Source of the DNA: Psettodes erumei
Lineage: Eukaryota; Chordata; Actinopteri; Pleuronectiformes; Psettodidae
Reading direction: 5' to 3'
DNA length: 64,000 bases
Assembly (NCBI GenBank): GCA_016785225.1
Contig: JAFBJZ010000872.1
Location: 1,608,501 to 1,672,500, forward strand
Positions 1-15,400 of this stretch are shown piece after piece (within the stretch, counting starts at the first letter, position 1; each line of letters opens with the position of its first letter). The notes under the pieces were generated by a model. It did not search any database. It had not been told where the DNA came from and saw only the letters and a list, made by a program, of their open reading frames with translations. Position numbers and translations under genes: made by a program.

Positions 1-3000
1 GAGCACTGCAACATCATTAAAACTTGCACACAGAGTTCAGTTCTGGAGTCAACGGGGATTCTTAAAATCACAATCCAGCGAGAGATTGCGATGTTGAATC
101 ATAGTGTTGGTGGAATCCAAGTGGCAAAGACTGGCCTCTGTTTCACTTTGGATCGCAGCTAAGTGATTGACATCCGCGTGGCCACACACATCAGTCACCT
201 CATTATTTGTGGAAACACAGCACAGAGCGGGTGGTGCATGGGGACTGTCACCTGAAGCCAGAGAAAATAGTGCTGCTATTCATTTGTCTTTAATTTGAAC
301 TCATGAGTAAAACACTACTCATTACCACCATATAAAAATATGGGTGAATAAATTTATTCCTAACACCACCACCACATAATGGCAGAGCTGAACTCATTCA
401 AATGATGTGTGGGAGTTTGCTACATGTGCTCAGTATAGCTCTCCTATAAGAGAACCATAGATGGAGGTTTGTACTGTTCTGATATAATGATTCTGCTGTC
501 CAACTGTGCTCTGTCTTCTACATTTCATGTTCAGAAAGGTCAAAATAGCTTATCTAAAACTAGTTAGTTGTTAATTTCTGCATTTCACCTAAGAGAGTGT
601 AATTCTGACTGCTGGTGCTAATAAGTGGCTGTGATTCTTCTGATGAATGTGTGCACTTAAATGGCAGCTGCATTACAGTGAGATGAATGTGCAGTCAAGT
701 GTGATTAGACATGCATTATGGACTGACTGATACTGCTTTTCTGCAGGATGGATGCTGATTATTAGCAAGCGAGGAGACCGTTTTTGGAACGAAGATGCAT
801 TTGCAGTGAAAATAAAAATCTTGGTGTCAAAGTTAGAATAACACAAACAAAGCTACTGCTGCATTAAGTCTAGGGACACTGTGGTGCCCAGGCCTGATGA
901 AAAGGGAGACATGTAGTAGGTGATTTGTGGAGAAGGGAGTAGATAATATTGTCAGGAGCTGGCAAAAAAGTTGCATGAGTAGGTTTTGTGTGAGGTGAAA
1001 GAGTAGGAAGATTGAGATGAAGATTGTTTCCATAAACCTAAACTGCCAAGTGGCTCCATTTTAAATCACAGTGATCCTGGACGTCCACATTTGTCCTGCT
1101 TAATTACCAACCTACAGTCATAAGATGGCCCTTTGCGGAATTAATTGGGTGTTGGCATACATGCATGATTGCATGTGTGTGTGGGTGTGTGAATAATGAG
1201 GCTTAAGTGGACCGCCGTGTTGTAATGAGCTTTGTGGAGTGATGAGTAGAACTCGGGGTAAGTCGTAGTCTGCTGCACAACAGAAAGTCACAACCCTGTA
1301 AAATCTACGGATGGGGAACTATCACAAGGAGATGAGTCGCTTTGTAAATGTATATTGTCAAACTTCAGCTAGTATGACACTGCATATTGTGATATTGTAC
1401 AAATAATACTGATATTTCATGTAATAAAATATTTTTTTTTATCTGTAAAAGAAATTCAACAGATGGTAAACCCCAAGCCCTTTCTAATCTATAATAAACA
1501 GACTTTCTTGGATCGTTCTCCTCGGTTTAACAGTCCATCCATCCTGTGGTTGTAGTTGAACTTTTGTGTAAATCTTGCAATTCCATTGTCACAGAACCTT
1601 TGTGGGGTTGTTTTTTTTTACTTTTTGTATTTGAATGTCATCTATGCACTGTTTTCTGATCAGTCAGGACTGTTACTGTATGAGGCTTCCCAGCTCAGCA
1701 GTGCTCATATTTGCTACAGTCAGTGCACTGCAGGAAACACTCACCAGTGCTTTTGTGACAACAACACAAGTCAAGCAGCTCACGCAGCAGTGTTTGTGAA
1801 TTTTTGTGGCGTTTACAGCCTCTGTTAGAAATGAAATTCACCCTCTGTTGCAAGTTGGAGTGAAAGCTTCCCACGGTCATGGCGCTGGCATGCCAGCTCC
1901 CACAGACAAAATAGTGGTGTCTCTTGTGTTGACTGAACTTAGTGACTACTTTTTCTTTGATTGGCTGCGGCTTTTTTTACATGCTGAGGTGCGTGAACAG
2001 CAAGATAGTGTAAAGTTTGTATGTGGAAATCCTGATAAAGTAAAACAGACAGAGTAGTGATGAGGACAGCTATCATAGCCAACTGAGTGGTAAACCATCT
2101 GTCCTCACCGTGACGTTTCAGATATCTCTTAATGGAATAATTGCTGGCTTTCCATCCTCTTCATTAACTCAGCAGTAAAGTTGGAGCAGTAGAGCTGATC
2201 TTTTTTTTCTTTTTATCTGAACCCCTGCCTTAGCTGTTTCGGAAGCTTTCAGTGTGATTGTAATTGTATTTCACAGTTGGCAGACCTGTTAATGGTTCAG
2301 CACTGCAATTTAACAAACACCCTTAATGTTTCCGTAACACCCACACAGCCGCATGGCTTTGGAGCTGGCTGTTCCTTTAGTGTTGGTCTGAGATGGTGAA
2401 CTGACGATGAGTTGCCTGGGCAACTTTGTTCCTAATCACAGAATCTATTAAATTGGCATGGTGTAAGACGCTTCCATCAGTGAATTAATGAATGAATGTC
2501 AACACAGGTCTCCACTTTAATGAAGAGTTGAATATTCCAAAAATCCTCTACCTATTTCTTGCTGAGTGAAGTACACCTGTTAGTGAAAAAGTGTAACTAT
2601 GAATTTCATGTGGCTTTTTCTCCTCAGCATATCACAGATTCTCCAGTATAATAAAATATTTCCATATTAAGTACAAGAAAAAAAAGTTGTTGACTAATCC
2701 AGCAGCAATGGGCACCTTTTTATGAGCAGAACCATTTTAGACAAATGAAAAATCTACATTCTTGTTCTTTTCTATTTTCCTACAATGCCCCCTACAAGGG
2801 TGAGGTGTTGAAGGACCAGGCAGTTTATCAACTGAATATTTATCCCCTGGTATGTTCTTTGTAATTAGCATTTTACATTACAACATGTGCTTTGTATGTA
2901 AAATGATTTATGGTCTCTCCAGTGACATAATTAAAGAGTTGGAAATCACTCATCTCTATTCTGTTCATCACAAATGTAATTCTAATCCAGGTGCACATCG

Positions 3001-3309
3001 TAATGGAGGTGGCTTGTCCAAGTGTGCACAATGCATGATGAAAGGCAAAAACAAATGCCGGGATCTGTATGTAAGCGATGACATGAATCATCCTGGCTGC
3101 CCGTCCAGAAATTTTGCAAAGGTGCTTTCACTTTGAGAGAGACGAAGCAAACAACACGTGGCAGACACATTGTTTTTCATTTCGCAAAGGCAAACTAAAA
3201 TAAAGATGCACATTTCCATGTGCGTGTACATGCACTTGTGTTTGACAGGAAGCTTCTCAGGGTTTCTTTGCTTTTTCACATGTGTATCTTCTTCTTTCTC
3301 TCTGGCCAG
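1..3309 (+). other. mid2 intron (5' part cut by window edge)
   Basis: No exon is recognisable here. I looked for the short family exon that precedes the 3310 exon and did not see it, so this looks like a single intron segment. The DNA is AT-rich with no clear repeats beyond homopolymer runs. Confidence 0.6.
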
Positions 3310-3417
3310 GTAAATACAGCCATGCATGAAGCAAAGCTGGTGGAGGAGTGCGATGAGCTTGTGGAGATCATTCGCCAGAGAAAACAGGTTATTGCTGTGA
3401 AGATCAAAGAGTCCAAG
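3310..3417 (+). CDS. mid2: mid2 exon: coiled-coil segment
   Basis: The exon is 108 nt, in phase 0, with acceptor ggccag and donor gtaaaa. It encodes VNTAMHEAKL to AVKIKESK, part of the long coiled coil used for homodimerisation in TRIM proteins. Confidence 0.93.
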
Positions 3418-6400
3418 GTAAAATATTTCCAGGACACATTCATGATCTTTAAGTTTCAAGTTAAGGTTAAGAGTGAATTGACTCCAAGAATATTTCAATT
3501 CGGGTTGAAATTAGGAAATTGGGTGGTTTCAGCAAGTGAAAGCAACACTGATTGATTTAAACATTGGAATGACACTGGAGTCATGTTCCTGACCGCCTAA
3601 AGAATATGTCAAATAACCTTTTCTTCAAATGCATGAGAAGATTATCCTGGATATTGGCTTGCCACATGTTCAAATTTCTTTACCAAACAGTTGCTAAATT
3701 TTCATGTCCACCTTCCACTTTTTTCCATTTGTTGCCTCCGTGCCAGCATTATGTTTTTCTCCTGACAGAAAGGAGCAACAGTCTCTCCCACATGCAGCCA
3801 ACCTCCTGAGTGTTGTAAGGACAGAATATGAGACAGTGATAACATTGATCTGAACAGTCTTGCTGCTGTTTCAAAGAGAGTCCTGGACTTACTGTACAGA
3901 CAGGTGTGTGCGTGCATGCGTGCGTGCGTGCGTGTGTGTTCCTATGTGGATATGGGTGGTTCAGGACAGAGGCAAACTCCAAATCTCACCCTCCCAGAGG
4001 TGAAGTTTTAAGCGCCTGTGGAGGATGCTGCTCTGAGGCAGCAAAAGAGCTTTGTCGAGAGATGAAAAATTTCCAAACACTGAACACAAGGACTGAAGTA
4101 GGTGCTTGCTGGTGTGTGTATGTGTGGGTGTGTGTGTGTGTGTGTGTGTGCGTGTGTGCATGCGTGTGCGTGTGCATGTGCGTGTGAATGTGCATGTGAA
4201 AAAGAGACAGAGGGAGGGGGAGAGAGAGCGGAAGTGTGTCAGAGTGTGTCCGCAGTGATTGCAGACAAAAAGCAGGGCTTGTTCTCCTGAGAGTCTGGGT
4301 TTGTAAAAGGCTGTCTCAGAGAGGAGTGCAATGCAGGAGATGGAGGAAACATAAATCACCAGAGGAGTGCTGGATTGATGTCAGCTTGCAGATGATGTCT
4401 TAATATTTGAGGTTGTGAAAGGGTCAAAGAAGATGAATCAAATGCACCTTGAGTAATTGAAATCATCAGAGGTGTGATAAAATGGATGTTTGACAGAGAG
4501 GAGAGGAGAGGTCATTTTAGCGTTTGAGTCGACTAGTAATGCTGTCGTTTTTTTCTGTTGAGGACAGTGTAGGAAAGGAAAGTGTTCAGAGGTGACTCCG
4601 CAACCGAAAAACTGGATTATGCAGGCTTGATCGTGGTGAGCAGAGCTGTGCAAGGTGCTCCCATTCTCTGTCTCACCTCCTCTTAACAAGCTTTGTCTCT
4701 CTCTAAGGAGACTCAGCAGTCATGCCTAATCTCTCCATGCCCAAACAAAACACACACTATTCCCATGGCCTGATGTGTGCGTGTTTTTTTTCTCTTAATC
4801 ATGTGCCTGTCTTCCAAGCATTTCCATTGCTTCTCTGTCTCTTTCGTACTTATTTTAACTGCTCCTTTAGGGCCTTGAGGATTAACAAATCAAATCCCTT
4901 TATAGGTTTTAAAATATTTTCACTTCATGTCTAAAAACAGGTTTGTCTTATGTGATTTTTTTTTTACCTTAATTTTACAAGGTTATGGCTAGTAGAGACA
5001 GAAAAGCAACCATATTAATGAAAATGCCTAAAACAGCATATGTTTACATTTACCTGATTAGGAAGGATGTGTGAAGTACAAATTTTGTATATCAGAGTCA
5101 ATGCCAAAGTGGTTACTGCATCAAGGTTTCTGCACAGGTTGTTGTTCTAGTAGTGTCTTTCACAAATGTGAGTAATCACCATATAAAATGGTAAAACAAG
5201 GGATAGTGAGTGGATTTGAACTGTGATTTTCTCATCCTTCCAGAGCCATTTGACCATGAGCCATTACTTACCACACAGACACACACACATAGACAATACC
5301 ATATAGTCCATTATTCTGAGAGAGAGATAGGGAGTAATCATCTCTCAAATTGTTGTTTGCGGCACACGTTGCCAAATAATAACCCATCCATTAGACCTGT
5401 GGTGTTTCTGCTCTCTGTGCAGTCAACAACCTGCTCAAATGTCGTTTATAGTGACAGCAGATTATGGTGGACTTAGTGGAAGAGCAGCTAAGACGTCAAT
5501 TGAAACCTCCATTAAGTCGCCAGCTCTGAGTGGTTTCTGAGCAGAAGCAGCTTTCCCAGCAGTAGAAAGCAAGTGCACATTAGACACTGTTATTCATTGA
5601 GAGCGTTTGATGACAAGCTCTTAACCAAATCGCCACCCATGAGTTTTTTCTGAATTCTTATTTGCATAATTCAAGCGTTGCAAGCAAAATTGTGTTTAAG
5701 GAAATATAACCGACTTATCCTTTAAGGACACTCATAGTTATAGATGCCGATTTCTCTCTTTAAAGTTGTAGCTTGTGTTTAGAGATTTAGGTTATTAGAC
5801 ATTGCTGTATGTATGCTGTGTTTCCCATTTAATTTAATCACCATTGAGATGCTCTCCAAAGCTCCCCTTTTTATCCCAACGCTCACCTTTCATTGACAGT
5901 CTCAGCGTTCATGAACAGCCCGTGTTATTTCCTGTGGAGAGTTTCATCAAACTAAGTTCATTTGGGGATCAGGATATGAGTCGTAATTAAGATAAATAGA
6001 TTACTTTAATTTCAAATTAGCACAGAAAGACTTACTTATGCTCAGTTGGAAATGATATTACATGCAACCACTGACAAATTGGAGTCAAAAGGGACTCCAC
6101 TGCAAAACCCTGTGTGTGTACATTTGTGTGTAGAGTCTGAACCCTGACCTGACTGACTGACCTGCCTCTTGATGTGCGCAGCATGGTTGTTTGTAATTAA
6201 GATGAAGCAGGTTGATACGGATTCATTCTTCCCTTTCTTGCTTGGATTTTAATCTGTACATCTTGTTCTCGCTGCTATTACTAGCAGAGAACAATGCTAT
6301 GCTATTCACCTCTGGCCCATCATTGTGCAACACAGTCATAAAGTCAGTGTTAGAATAAAAGCCAATGAGCTTGCTTCAACACTCTTGACCACATTCTTTT

Positions 6401-9400
6401 ATGTCTTCCTGTCTCTGTCCTTTCCTGTCTGTCCGCTTCCATATGGAATCAGTGGTTTTAATACTGAGCATCTTACAGCCGTCAGGCACACGGCTGATAG
6501 TGACTTACATCTGTGAGAGACAATTAAAATGTTTGGCTAGTGTGAGTATAAAATAACGTCCAAATTGCGGGCAGTTTTCCCTTTCATCAGCTGTATGTGC
6601 TAGCCAAATTAATTGTACATAATTTAAAAAAATCCTCACCCAACACATCAACATCAACATCTAGATTCTTGGAGAGGTTTTGTGTTTCAGTATTGTTGTT
6701 CTCTTTCGCTGATAAATGTTGACACAACTTGTTGGTTTCACCAAGTGGGAATCTTGGAGGGTGCTCATAATGACTTTGTATGGAGTAATTTGGCTGCAAC
6801 ACTTAATCACATTTCCTGTCAGCGTGAAACATATTTGTGGATGGGTGACTGTCAGAATGATGAATACCTTATCCTGACACCATTGGACTATAACTGTGAT
6901 GCATGTGGTGGTATAAGAAGCTCTGACGCACACATTCCTGAAGTTGTGCAAGGGAGGTGGCATTAAAAAAAATTAAAAAGTTCAGCCACAGGAGCTGAGC
7001 ATAGATGATCAGTAACAATAAAGAACTACTTTTGTCTGAGTTCTAGAAGTGGTGATGAAAGATTGCTGTGTATGGATGCAGGTGTCTCAGATTGAGCAAA
7101 TGAATATAAACAGCAATGTGTTCTGTATTTGTGTGTGTTTGTGTTCCAGGTGATGAAATTGCGTAAGTTGGCCCAACAGATTGCAAACTGCCGCCAGTGT
7201 CTGGAACGCTCCAGCGCCCTCATCACACAAGCCGAACAGAGCCTGAAGGAGAACGACCACGCCCGCTTCCTCCAGACCGCACGAAATGTAGCAGAAAGGT
7301 GGGTCACGAAAGTGCTAAACACATCTGTGTCCTTTGCTTATATCAGTGGCTGTTTCATTGTCATGCCCTTTTTTTCTATAGTGATACATTACTGTCAGAG
7401 ACCTGTACATACATAACCAACCAAGGTGTTCATAGAAAGTGAGGCAGACATTTTTTTTTCGCAAGCTGCTGAGGAATAGCTGCAAAAGGGTCAAACCAAG
7501 AGGCACATGTGAACAAATTCACTGCCCTCTGTGGCTTTCTTCATCATTGCATCATCATTTTTTCATTAATTTCATCTTTGCATTTCCGGGGCAAGAGGAA
7601 AGCTTTTGTGACTGGTCATTCTGATTGTATTTTTATGTGTGTATTTTTTGTCATTTTGTTGCAGGGGCCACACAATAAAACATTTTTCTTTAATATATTT
7701 AATAAAATAAAATTTGTTTTGTTATGTTATTTTTTAGTCAAATGCCAAAAGGAGTTTTCCATGTTAACTTTTTCCTTCTTTGCAGTCCAATCTTCATAGT
7801 AAGCTATCGGTGAAATCAGCATTATATGAAGCCCCTCTAGCTACTGAGATCAGTGTCAGGGCTCTGTTGAAAATCGTCTGTCATTTACAGCGCCAGCACT
7901 GCAGTTTCTGTTTCCACCCTCATACTTGTTTTATTCCTTTATCCCTTCCTCTGCCCCTGCAGGACAGTGTAGCATCCTTTGTCTGGGCTAGAATCTGCTG
8001 CTTTTTTTTCCCAGCACCTGCTTTAGCATTTTATTGACTGACTGATTTCTCCTCACTGAGGAACCAAAGTGTCAAGGACTAGTGCTGGTCTGTGCTCTGT
8101 TCTGCACTGCTCTGTAACTCTGCCAGCCCTGTGGTTCAGGCTGGCTCCTGCCACAGACAGCTCACTGATGCCAAAAGCAGAAGCAGGCACAAGATCCCAC
8201 AAAGCTATACAAACTATGGAGTCACTGTCCGTATGGTTTGTCCTGTGTTTTGATTGCTTTCTGACAATCCCCGAGGTAGGGATGTGGGGAGAAATGCAGA
8301 CACACTGATTCTGTCCACCACTCCACCTCTCCTGATATTTTTCCACCTTTTCATCACCTGTCATCCCCTTTTTTGCCCCCCGGTCACTTCATCTGGCCTC
8401 TTGGCCCTTCTGCACGTCTTCTTCCTTGTCCTGGCTGCTGGCTAAAGGGTTGCCATGGCGACAGCCTCCTCCCAGGTACTGATCCCCGATGTCAACCTGA
8501 ATGAGGCATTTGACAACTTTGCTTTGGATTTCTCCCGAGAGAAGAAGATTTTGGAGGGTTTGGATTACCTTACAGGTAAGAGTGAAGTGTGTATAGTGCA
8601 GTAGATACTACTGTCATTATGAGAAAAACTTTTAACATTTACGTAAACGTTTTAACGTTTTGTGTAATTTAACTTAAATAGTCCTCTCTGGGTTAATTAT
8701 TGGTCCATTTGGCATCTGACGTCCTCTGTAATATCCTTACTTTATAATATGTACATATATGCATGCAAGCTCATACAGAACTTTTCTTAGCTGTCATTGT
8801 AGACATACTGTACAATGTTTTACATTGCATTGTATAGAGAACATGAGCTATTCATATTACCAGGCTAAGAAATGTATGCCTGCTACCGGCTGCCATAAAC
8901 ATCATATAACCTTTAGGGAGTCTTTAAATGCAATAAATAATTATTACCAATAATAGCTATTGTTCTTACTACAAACCCTGTTGTCATTTCTTCCACATGT
9001 ACTGTAGCTCCAAACCCACCGTCCATAAGAGACGAGCTGTGCACTGCCTCCCATGACACCATCACTGTTCACTGGACGTCAGAGGATGAGTTCAGTGTCA
9101 CTTCCTACGAGCTGCAGTACACTATCTACACTGGTCAGACAAATTTCATCAGTGAGTCATGTGTGCATACGCACACACACACACACACAAGCACATGCAC
9201 GGGCCCAAAAGAAGCACAAAGAAACACCATTCTCACTGACTTCCCTGCATTTACAAAGAAAAATAAACTGGAGCACCACAATACTTCCAGTTTTGCTCAG
9301 TCTTATTCTCATATGTTTAATATTTTATACACACTGTTGCACAACCCAGATATTCTATCCAGCACTAGTCTGCTTGCATTTATATTATAACAGAGCCAAA

Positions 9401-12400
9401 GACTACAAGAATCAAGCTTTAAAAATAGGGCATACCCATATCGCGACGGTATGCTTAGAAGTGATTCGCTGTTTAGTATCAGGGTTTTTTTTAAGTAATC
9501 TGAGAACTCTTCCGACGCAAAGATAAGAATGTAAAATCACTGCTTCCCTTTCTCGAACTCTTCCTTTTTTCTGCATATGAAAGCTATTTAAAATCAGTTT
9601 CAGATTTGTACGCGTCATGACCTATATCTCGGATATTTTGCAGCATTTTATAACTGGCACCAGTTTTGTCAAAAGTGTTCTCACATTGTCTCAATTGAGT
9701 CATTAATCTGGCTCTAAAAAGCCATCATGAAGGTGTTTCTTTCAGTGCTTCTCTTGTTACATATTTAATACTATGTTGCAATTTTGTGAAGCAAGTAGTT
9801 AGTTTTTGGTGGAGATGTAGATCCAATGTCACCATGGCAATATTGTCTATGTAGTCAGTCTTGTTTTAGCTCATATTGCGAGGCACATTACTCAGTCTGG
9901 CCTAGCATGCTATAAAAGGGCACATTTAGATGATCTCTGTTTTCATGGGTCTTACATTCTTGAAACTTTGCAAAATTTATCCTTATTCTAAAATTCCTGA
10001 ATAGGAAAGGTATTCACCTACAATTTGACCCCCATTAGCTGATCAGCATTAGAGCTGATTGTCAAGAACTTCATAAATGAAGAAGAAGAAGAAAGACCAC
10101 AGTGGAGGTGCAGTTACAGGAAAACACGTTACGATCTGAGTGGATGATAGTTGCATAAGTGGAGGTGAAAATTACCACTTACTGGTATGAGGAGGATATG
10201 ATTAATAAACAGGATCCTGCACACACACACTTGCGCCTCTCCCCTTTGTCTCCATTCTTTGATCCTTCATCATCTCCTCTCCTCTGTCTAGCCTGACATT
10301 TCTCCAACAGGCAGCTCAAGTGCCCCAGCCATTTGAAACATCAGGATGCATTTCAGCTGTGATAGACCGAGTGACTCAGATATTCTGCACTGTGCTGCCA
10401 CGGGTCCTCAGAGATTCACAGGAGAAACCGAGAAAGAGAGAAACCCATTTAGCTTGCCATGCCACTTGAGTTTTACCATAGCATTTTTTTTTCAACTTTC
10501 CAAGTAGCTGAATGCTCCCACTTGAGCGATATCCTGCCTCTCTCTTTTTCTCTCGCCTGGTCTCCTCCTGGAGCCATGTTCCTCCCATGAGGAGGGGGAA
10601 TGGTGGGTTTTGCGGTATCGTGAACCCTGCTTCTGCAGGAAGCATCCAAGCAAAGCAGCAGAAAATAGAATCAGCAAGTGAAACCTATGTAGAAGTGTAA
10701 GCAGAGTCCAAACAAAAAGCCAAATATGAGTGCAAGTAAATGCATCTGCACTGTAATTGTGTTGCTGCTACCCATGGCCCTTTGCAAGCTGCAGGTGTCG
10801 AGTGTCATTGATCCATTTGTGTAGCTGCCAACATCCCAGATGTCCACTTATAACATATTATGCCTCTGCAAATATGTTTTTCTTTCTTTCTTTCCAATTT
10901 CTATCACAGGTGGTGCATGGTCAACCTTCTATCCTCTACATTACACACAAACTCAGTCATCTCTTACATAATGACACTGATTCCTGCGGGGAACATCGAG
11001 ATGATAGGAATATATAGAACAAGACAGAATTATAGTAGCTGAATGATTCATTGATGATTAATCTTTCTAGAAAGGAAAATTCAGTTCCTTGTGCTTTGTG
11101 TCAGACAGTAATGCTAATGTAAACACTATGTTCAGGTGACCTTAATAATTAAATGCTACATTGTAATGGTTTCATCAATAACACAACACAGAGGTAATGA
11201 ATGTCGTAAATGATATGCCACTTTTTTCCTTTTTGCCCATACAGATTTAACCAAGTCCTCAGATTGATTTTAGGGTTACTTTTCAGACGATGCTTGTCTT
11301 GGGGACAAACCAAACAAACCAGATACAACTTTGTTAATTAGTGAGCTTTTGAAGTGCAGGTAGGTATATATTCTTTCCTTTGCACAGCAGGCTAGTTGCT
11401 TCCCCTTGTTTCCAGCAAGCCATCTTCTTGCTGCATAGCTTCATATTATATCATCTCTTTATAAGAAAAAGAAATGAACTTTTCCCCAAATGTTGAACTT
11501 TTAATTATTATTATTACTTGACAGCAAGAATAAATGAAATTCTAAACTTCCTTATGCCTTAATATGAAATATGGTGAGTTGTGAAATCTGATTGGAAAAA
11601 ACAAGACAGTAGTTTCAAATAGAACAGCATCATAACAGCGCTGCTGTACACGGTCATCTGACTATAACTGCAGTGCACTGGTGATGGTTCTGTAGCCATT
11701 TGGTTTCATTTAATGCCACTCTTGGTGGCCCATGGCTCTCATCTTGACAACTTTTATCTAAGAGCTCCAACTGCAAGGATGAGAAGCTGAATATGTTCAC
11801 TAGTTCCCACTGTTTGTTCTTTCATTTTATTACTGAGATCAGTTTATCAGTTTACTTGTTGTCACTGAAAACCATTTATCATCAAAATCTGCATTGCAGT
11901 TTTACAGTATTTGTCTGGACTAATAAAAGTCCATTTTCTGGGAGGCCCGCATGTTAACCACACCAGCAATAACTACCTACATATGTTAATAAGCACTGGC
12001 CTGTGGTGAAGAAGCAGTGGGCATTAGGAGCCCAGAGTTTGGTAAAGAGCTCCCTCACTCTGTCTCAGCGGCTCATCTGTCAGAGTATCAGCAGGAACCA
12101 TCTTTGTGGCAATGTTTGATGAAATGTTTGCAGAAAACCAAGCAGAAAAAAATAACGTAGAGGCACCATGAGGTCAATATAGGGGCAAAGCTGCTAATAC
12201 TGACTGTACCTCCATGAGAAATTAATACAGTAGCACATGCACACACACATATAGCACATACCCATGGAGGCAGGCAGACACACACATACTGTCACCGTTA
12301 ACTCTATATTGCATCATCAAAGACAAACCCTCTCCCATTCCCTGGAAACTGTGAGTTTCTGTTCCCTTTTCATCTGTCCGATTCTGAGTCCGAGTCTGAG

Positions 12401-15400
12401 CAAGACGCACACAGACACATGCAAGTGTACAAACAAAAAGAAACACACTTGATGTCTGGAAGACATCAGCTCATCCATTTCCTCTCCGTTTTCTTTCCCT
12501 TTTTGCAGTGGCACACTGGCTTACTCCTCCACCACACTTTGAAGTCACAATACTCTCCAAAGCAGCACACCTAGCATCAGAAAAAAACCTTTCCAGCGGC
12601 AGAAGTAGTGATAGAGTATTGCTGTGTGCTGACCTAATTTGATTTAGCAAAAACTGAGAGGTGCTATGGAGATCAAAAGCTTTAAAAATGGAAAACAGCA
12701 TGAACTCCTTCTCCCTCGTCCTTCCCCGTATCTCTTTCTGAAAGCCCACAGAATGTTGTAGCCTCCCTAATTGAACAAGATGCGGCTAAAACGACAGGTG
12801 GGAGGCATCATTTTCTTAACAACAAGGAACAGCCAACACAACAGTCTTGCTTTTTTGTGAGGAAAACAGCACTTATATTTCACAGTTGACAGTGGATGCA
12901 TATTTAGTAAGACCTGGCTGAAAAACAGTGCAAATAATTCTGTCGGCCATTTTCTGTCTACAAAATAGATCATGTGTATGCAGGGTGAAAAGAAGAAGCT
13001 CTTAAATGCTTTCACTTTTTCTTCTCCTTTCAGCTTCAGGGAAAATATGAAAAACCATCTCCAGTGTTTTCTTTGTCTCAGGAAAACTCATGGAAACTGG
13101 CAGATTTGTAACAGACATGGCTTTGACTTTTAGAGCCCCTTCCCCTCATTCATTCTTAAAGTCGCCTCACTTTTAAAGGCCTTATTTGCGTCCTGTGAAG
13201 TATTTATATTTACAAGCAGACTCTTGGCTATTACTTATGCATGCTGTTACCATCTTGTTCAATAATTCACAGCGCATCCTCACCCGAAGGGACATGGCAG
13301 GCATGGCCCTGAGAGTTCGCTCCCTTTCAAAACTTTTAGTTCCCTGCAGTTCTGCACTGTAGAGGAAAGATGAGACAATGAAAAGGATTGTTTTTTCCAC
13401 TTTCAACTCAGCAAACATTAACGTCAGCTGTAGGGCTACTTAAAAAAAACAGATGCTTTGTTTGGTTTGGCAAGGGGTTCATTTGAATGTGCTGAGAATT
13501 TGTTTAGGTGGATGAAGGAAGTTTGAAGCCCAGCGGTCAGCGACTCTTTGTGAGAGCTGCTTCGCAAATGTTTGCTCATAAAACATCATTTCTGTCTGGT
13601 GTCTGGCACGTCATGGTATATTACTCATACTGGGTAAAGTTTGAGATCTAAAAATAATTGGTAAGTAATAACTTTCTGATATTCTCCTGTGTTGTTACTG
13701 AAACTAGTATTTATTTACCATGATTAGAGATGCCCTAATCCTGGTTCTCTTTCTCTTCACCCATCCCGTATAACGGTGCCAATAAAATCTGTGCAACACA
13801 CAGCCAGTGCACTGAAAGTGGCAAGATTTCACAAAGCATTTCTTTTTCACACATAAGTGCAGTAGCCAACTGTCCTAGTTTTTCCAATTTTGGTATATCT
13901 GATTCAAATAAACAGCAGTCCCCTACACAACCTTCCACTCTGCACCTTTGATGCACACTTCTCACCTTGAATTGAAAACTGTGAATTTCAGCTTTAAGAT
14001 CAGGCAAACAACATTTCATATTTTTTTTAAAAAGTAGTGGCAATGTGGTGGGTCAGTAAAGGTGAAAATGTATGAATTCATTCCTGTTATTTCACACAAG
14101 ACCAGAGTCCGAAAGAGCACCCCGCCAAATCCTCTCCTTTGCCCTGAGCTGAGATTTCTTCTTTATACTTCACAGTCGGTTGCAGCTGAGAGACTGAAAA
14201 GACTGTGTTGAGAAGCAGGTGACTACAGAGCTAGCCCAGCCATTACTAACCCTCTGCTGCCAGACACTTTGAATCAAAGTGCCTGATAACTGGGGGTATG
14301 TTGGTATTGCCCTCGTTTCCATACATTTAAACATTAAAGGTGATCATGCTCTTTTGCCCTTGTGTGCTTACTGCAGAAATGCTCTTGTCACATCTTGTGA
14401 GTGTCTTGTTCTTAATGGGTAATACATTGAGCTTAGTCAAAACACACAGTATTGCCAATAGGAGAGTTTACCATGATAAGCCTTTCAGAAAGGTAATGGA
14501 ATGGATCAGTATGTACGCATAACATCAAGGGCCGCTTGACCCCTTTACTGTGTGATCACTCACTCATGGTTTGGAGAAAACTGATCTGGCTGGATCTGAG
14601 GGGGAATCGTTTTTAAGCTTTTCAGCAGAGCTAAGAGTAGTTCTGTTTACCCAAAAAGTATCAACAGAACTTGGTTACTGATTCTGTACACGTGTGTCTT
14701 TCCGCCAGGTTTGTACAACTCGGCAGACAGCTGGATGATCGTACCCAACATCAAGCAGAACCACTACACGGTGCACGGCTTGCAGAGCGGCACCCGTTAC
14801 ATCTTCTTTGTCAAGGCCATCAACCAGGCAGGAAGCCGCAACAGTGAGCCAGCCCGCCTCAAAACCAACAGTAAGTGAAAGAAACGTGATGCCACTGCCT
14901 GGTTTCTATGAATATTTACAAGCCTTGTTAATTTTGTTGTCACGAATACAACTCAATGTCATTCACAGGCTTTCACTGCTCAGAGTATCTTTGATTTATA
15001 AATGGGTGGAGGATAATTAGCACATTTAGTAATTTAAGATCACATTTTGATGAGTAACAGAATATTTGTGCATTTTTTTTCTGCAGAGTGCAACAAAGAT
15101 CAAAGTGTAAGGATGAACGTAAAACAGCACATATAGTTCAAAGATTTATGTCAGCAAAGGATTTATGTCAATTATGTGTTCGATGACAGCTTCCCTGAAT
15201 ATTTAAGTCTAAAAGTGAGCCTGAAGACAATTTTTTCTCAATAAATCCTATTGAACTTTTTCTTTTTAAGTCCTTTCCCCAGGAAGTAGAATGTCATCAT
15301 CCTTTGATGTATCAAATAAATTGCATGCATTGTAGATTGGGATAAAAACATACTTTGTTATGGAAGACCTAAGTTAAGTTAAGTTAAGTAGTGTTGCACC

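Larger units (their letters stand above)
3418..7149 (+). other. mid2 intron
   Basis: There is no coding evidence. It contains a GTGC-rich tract (3902-3938) and a long impure TG microsatellite (4112-4198), listed separately. Confidence 0.7.

Noticed and set aside
3961..4359. 132-codon minus-strand frame rich in Thr-His
   Set aside because: It is produced by the TG/CA microsatellite and has no homology.
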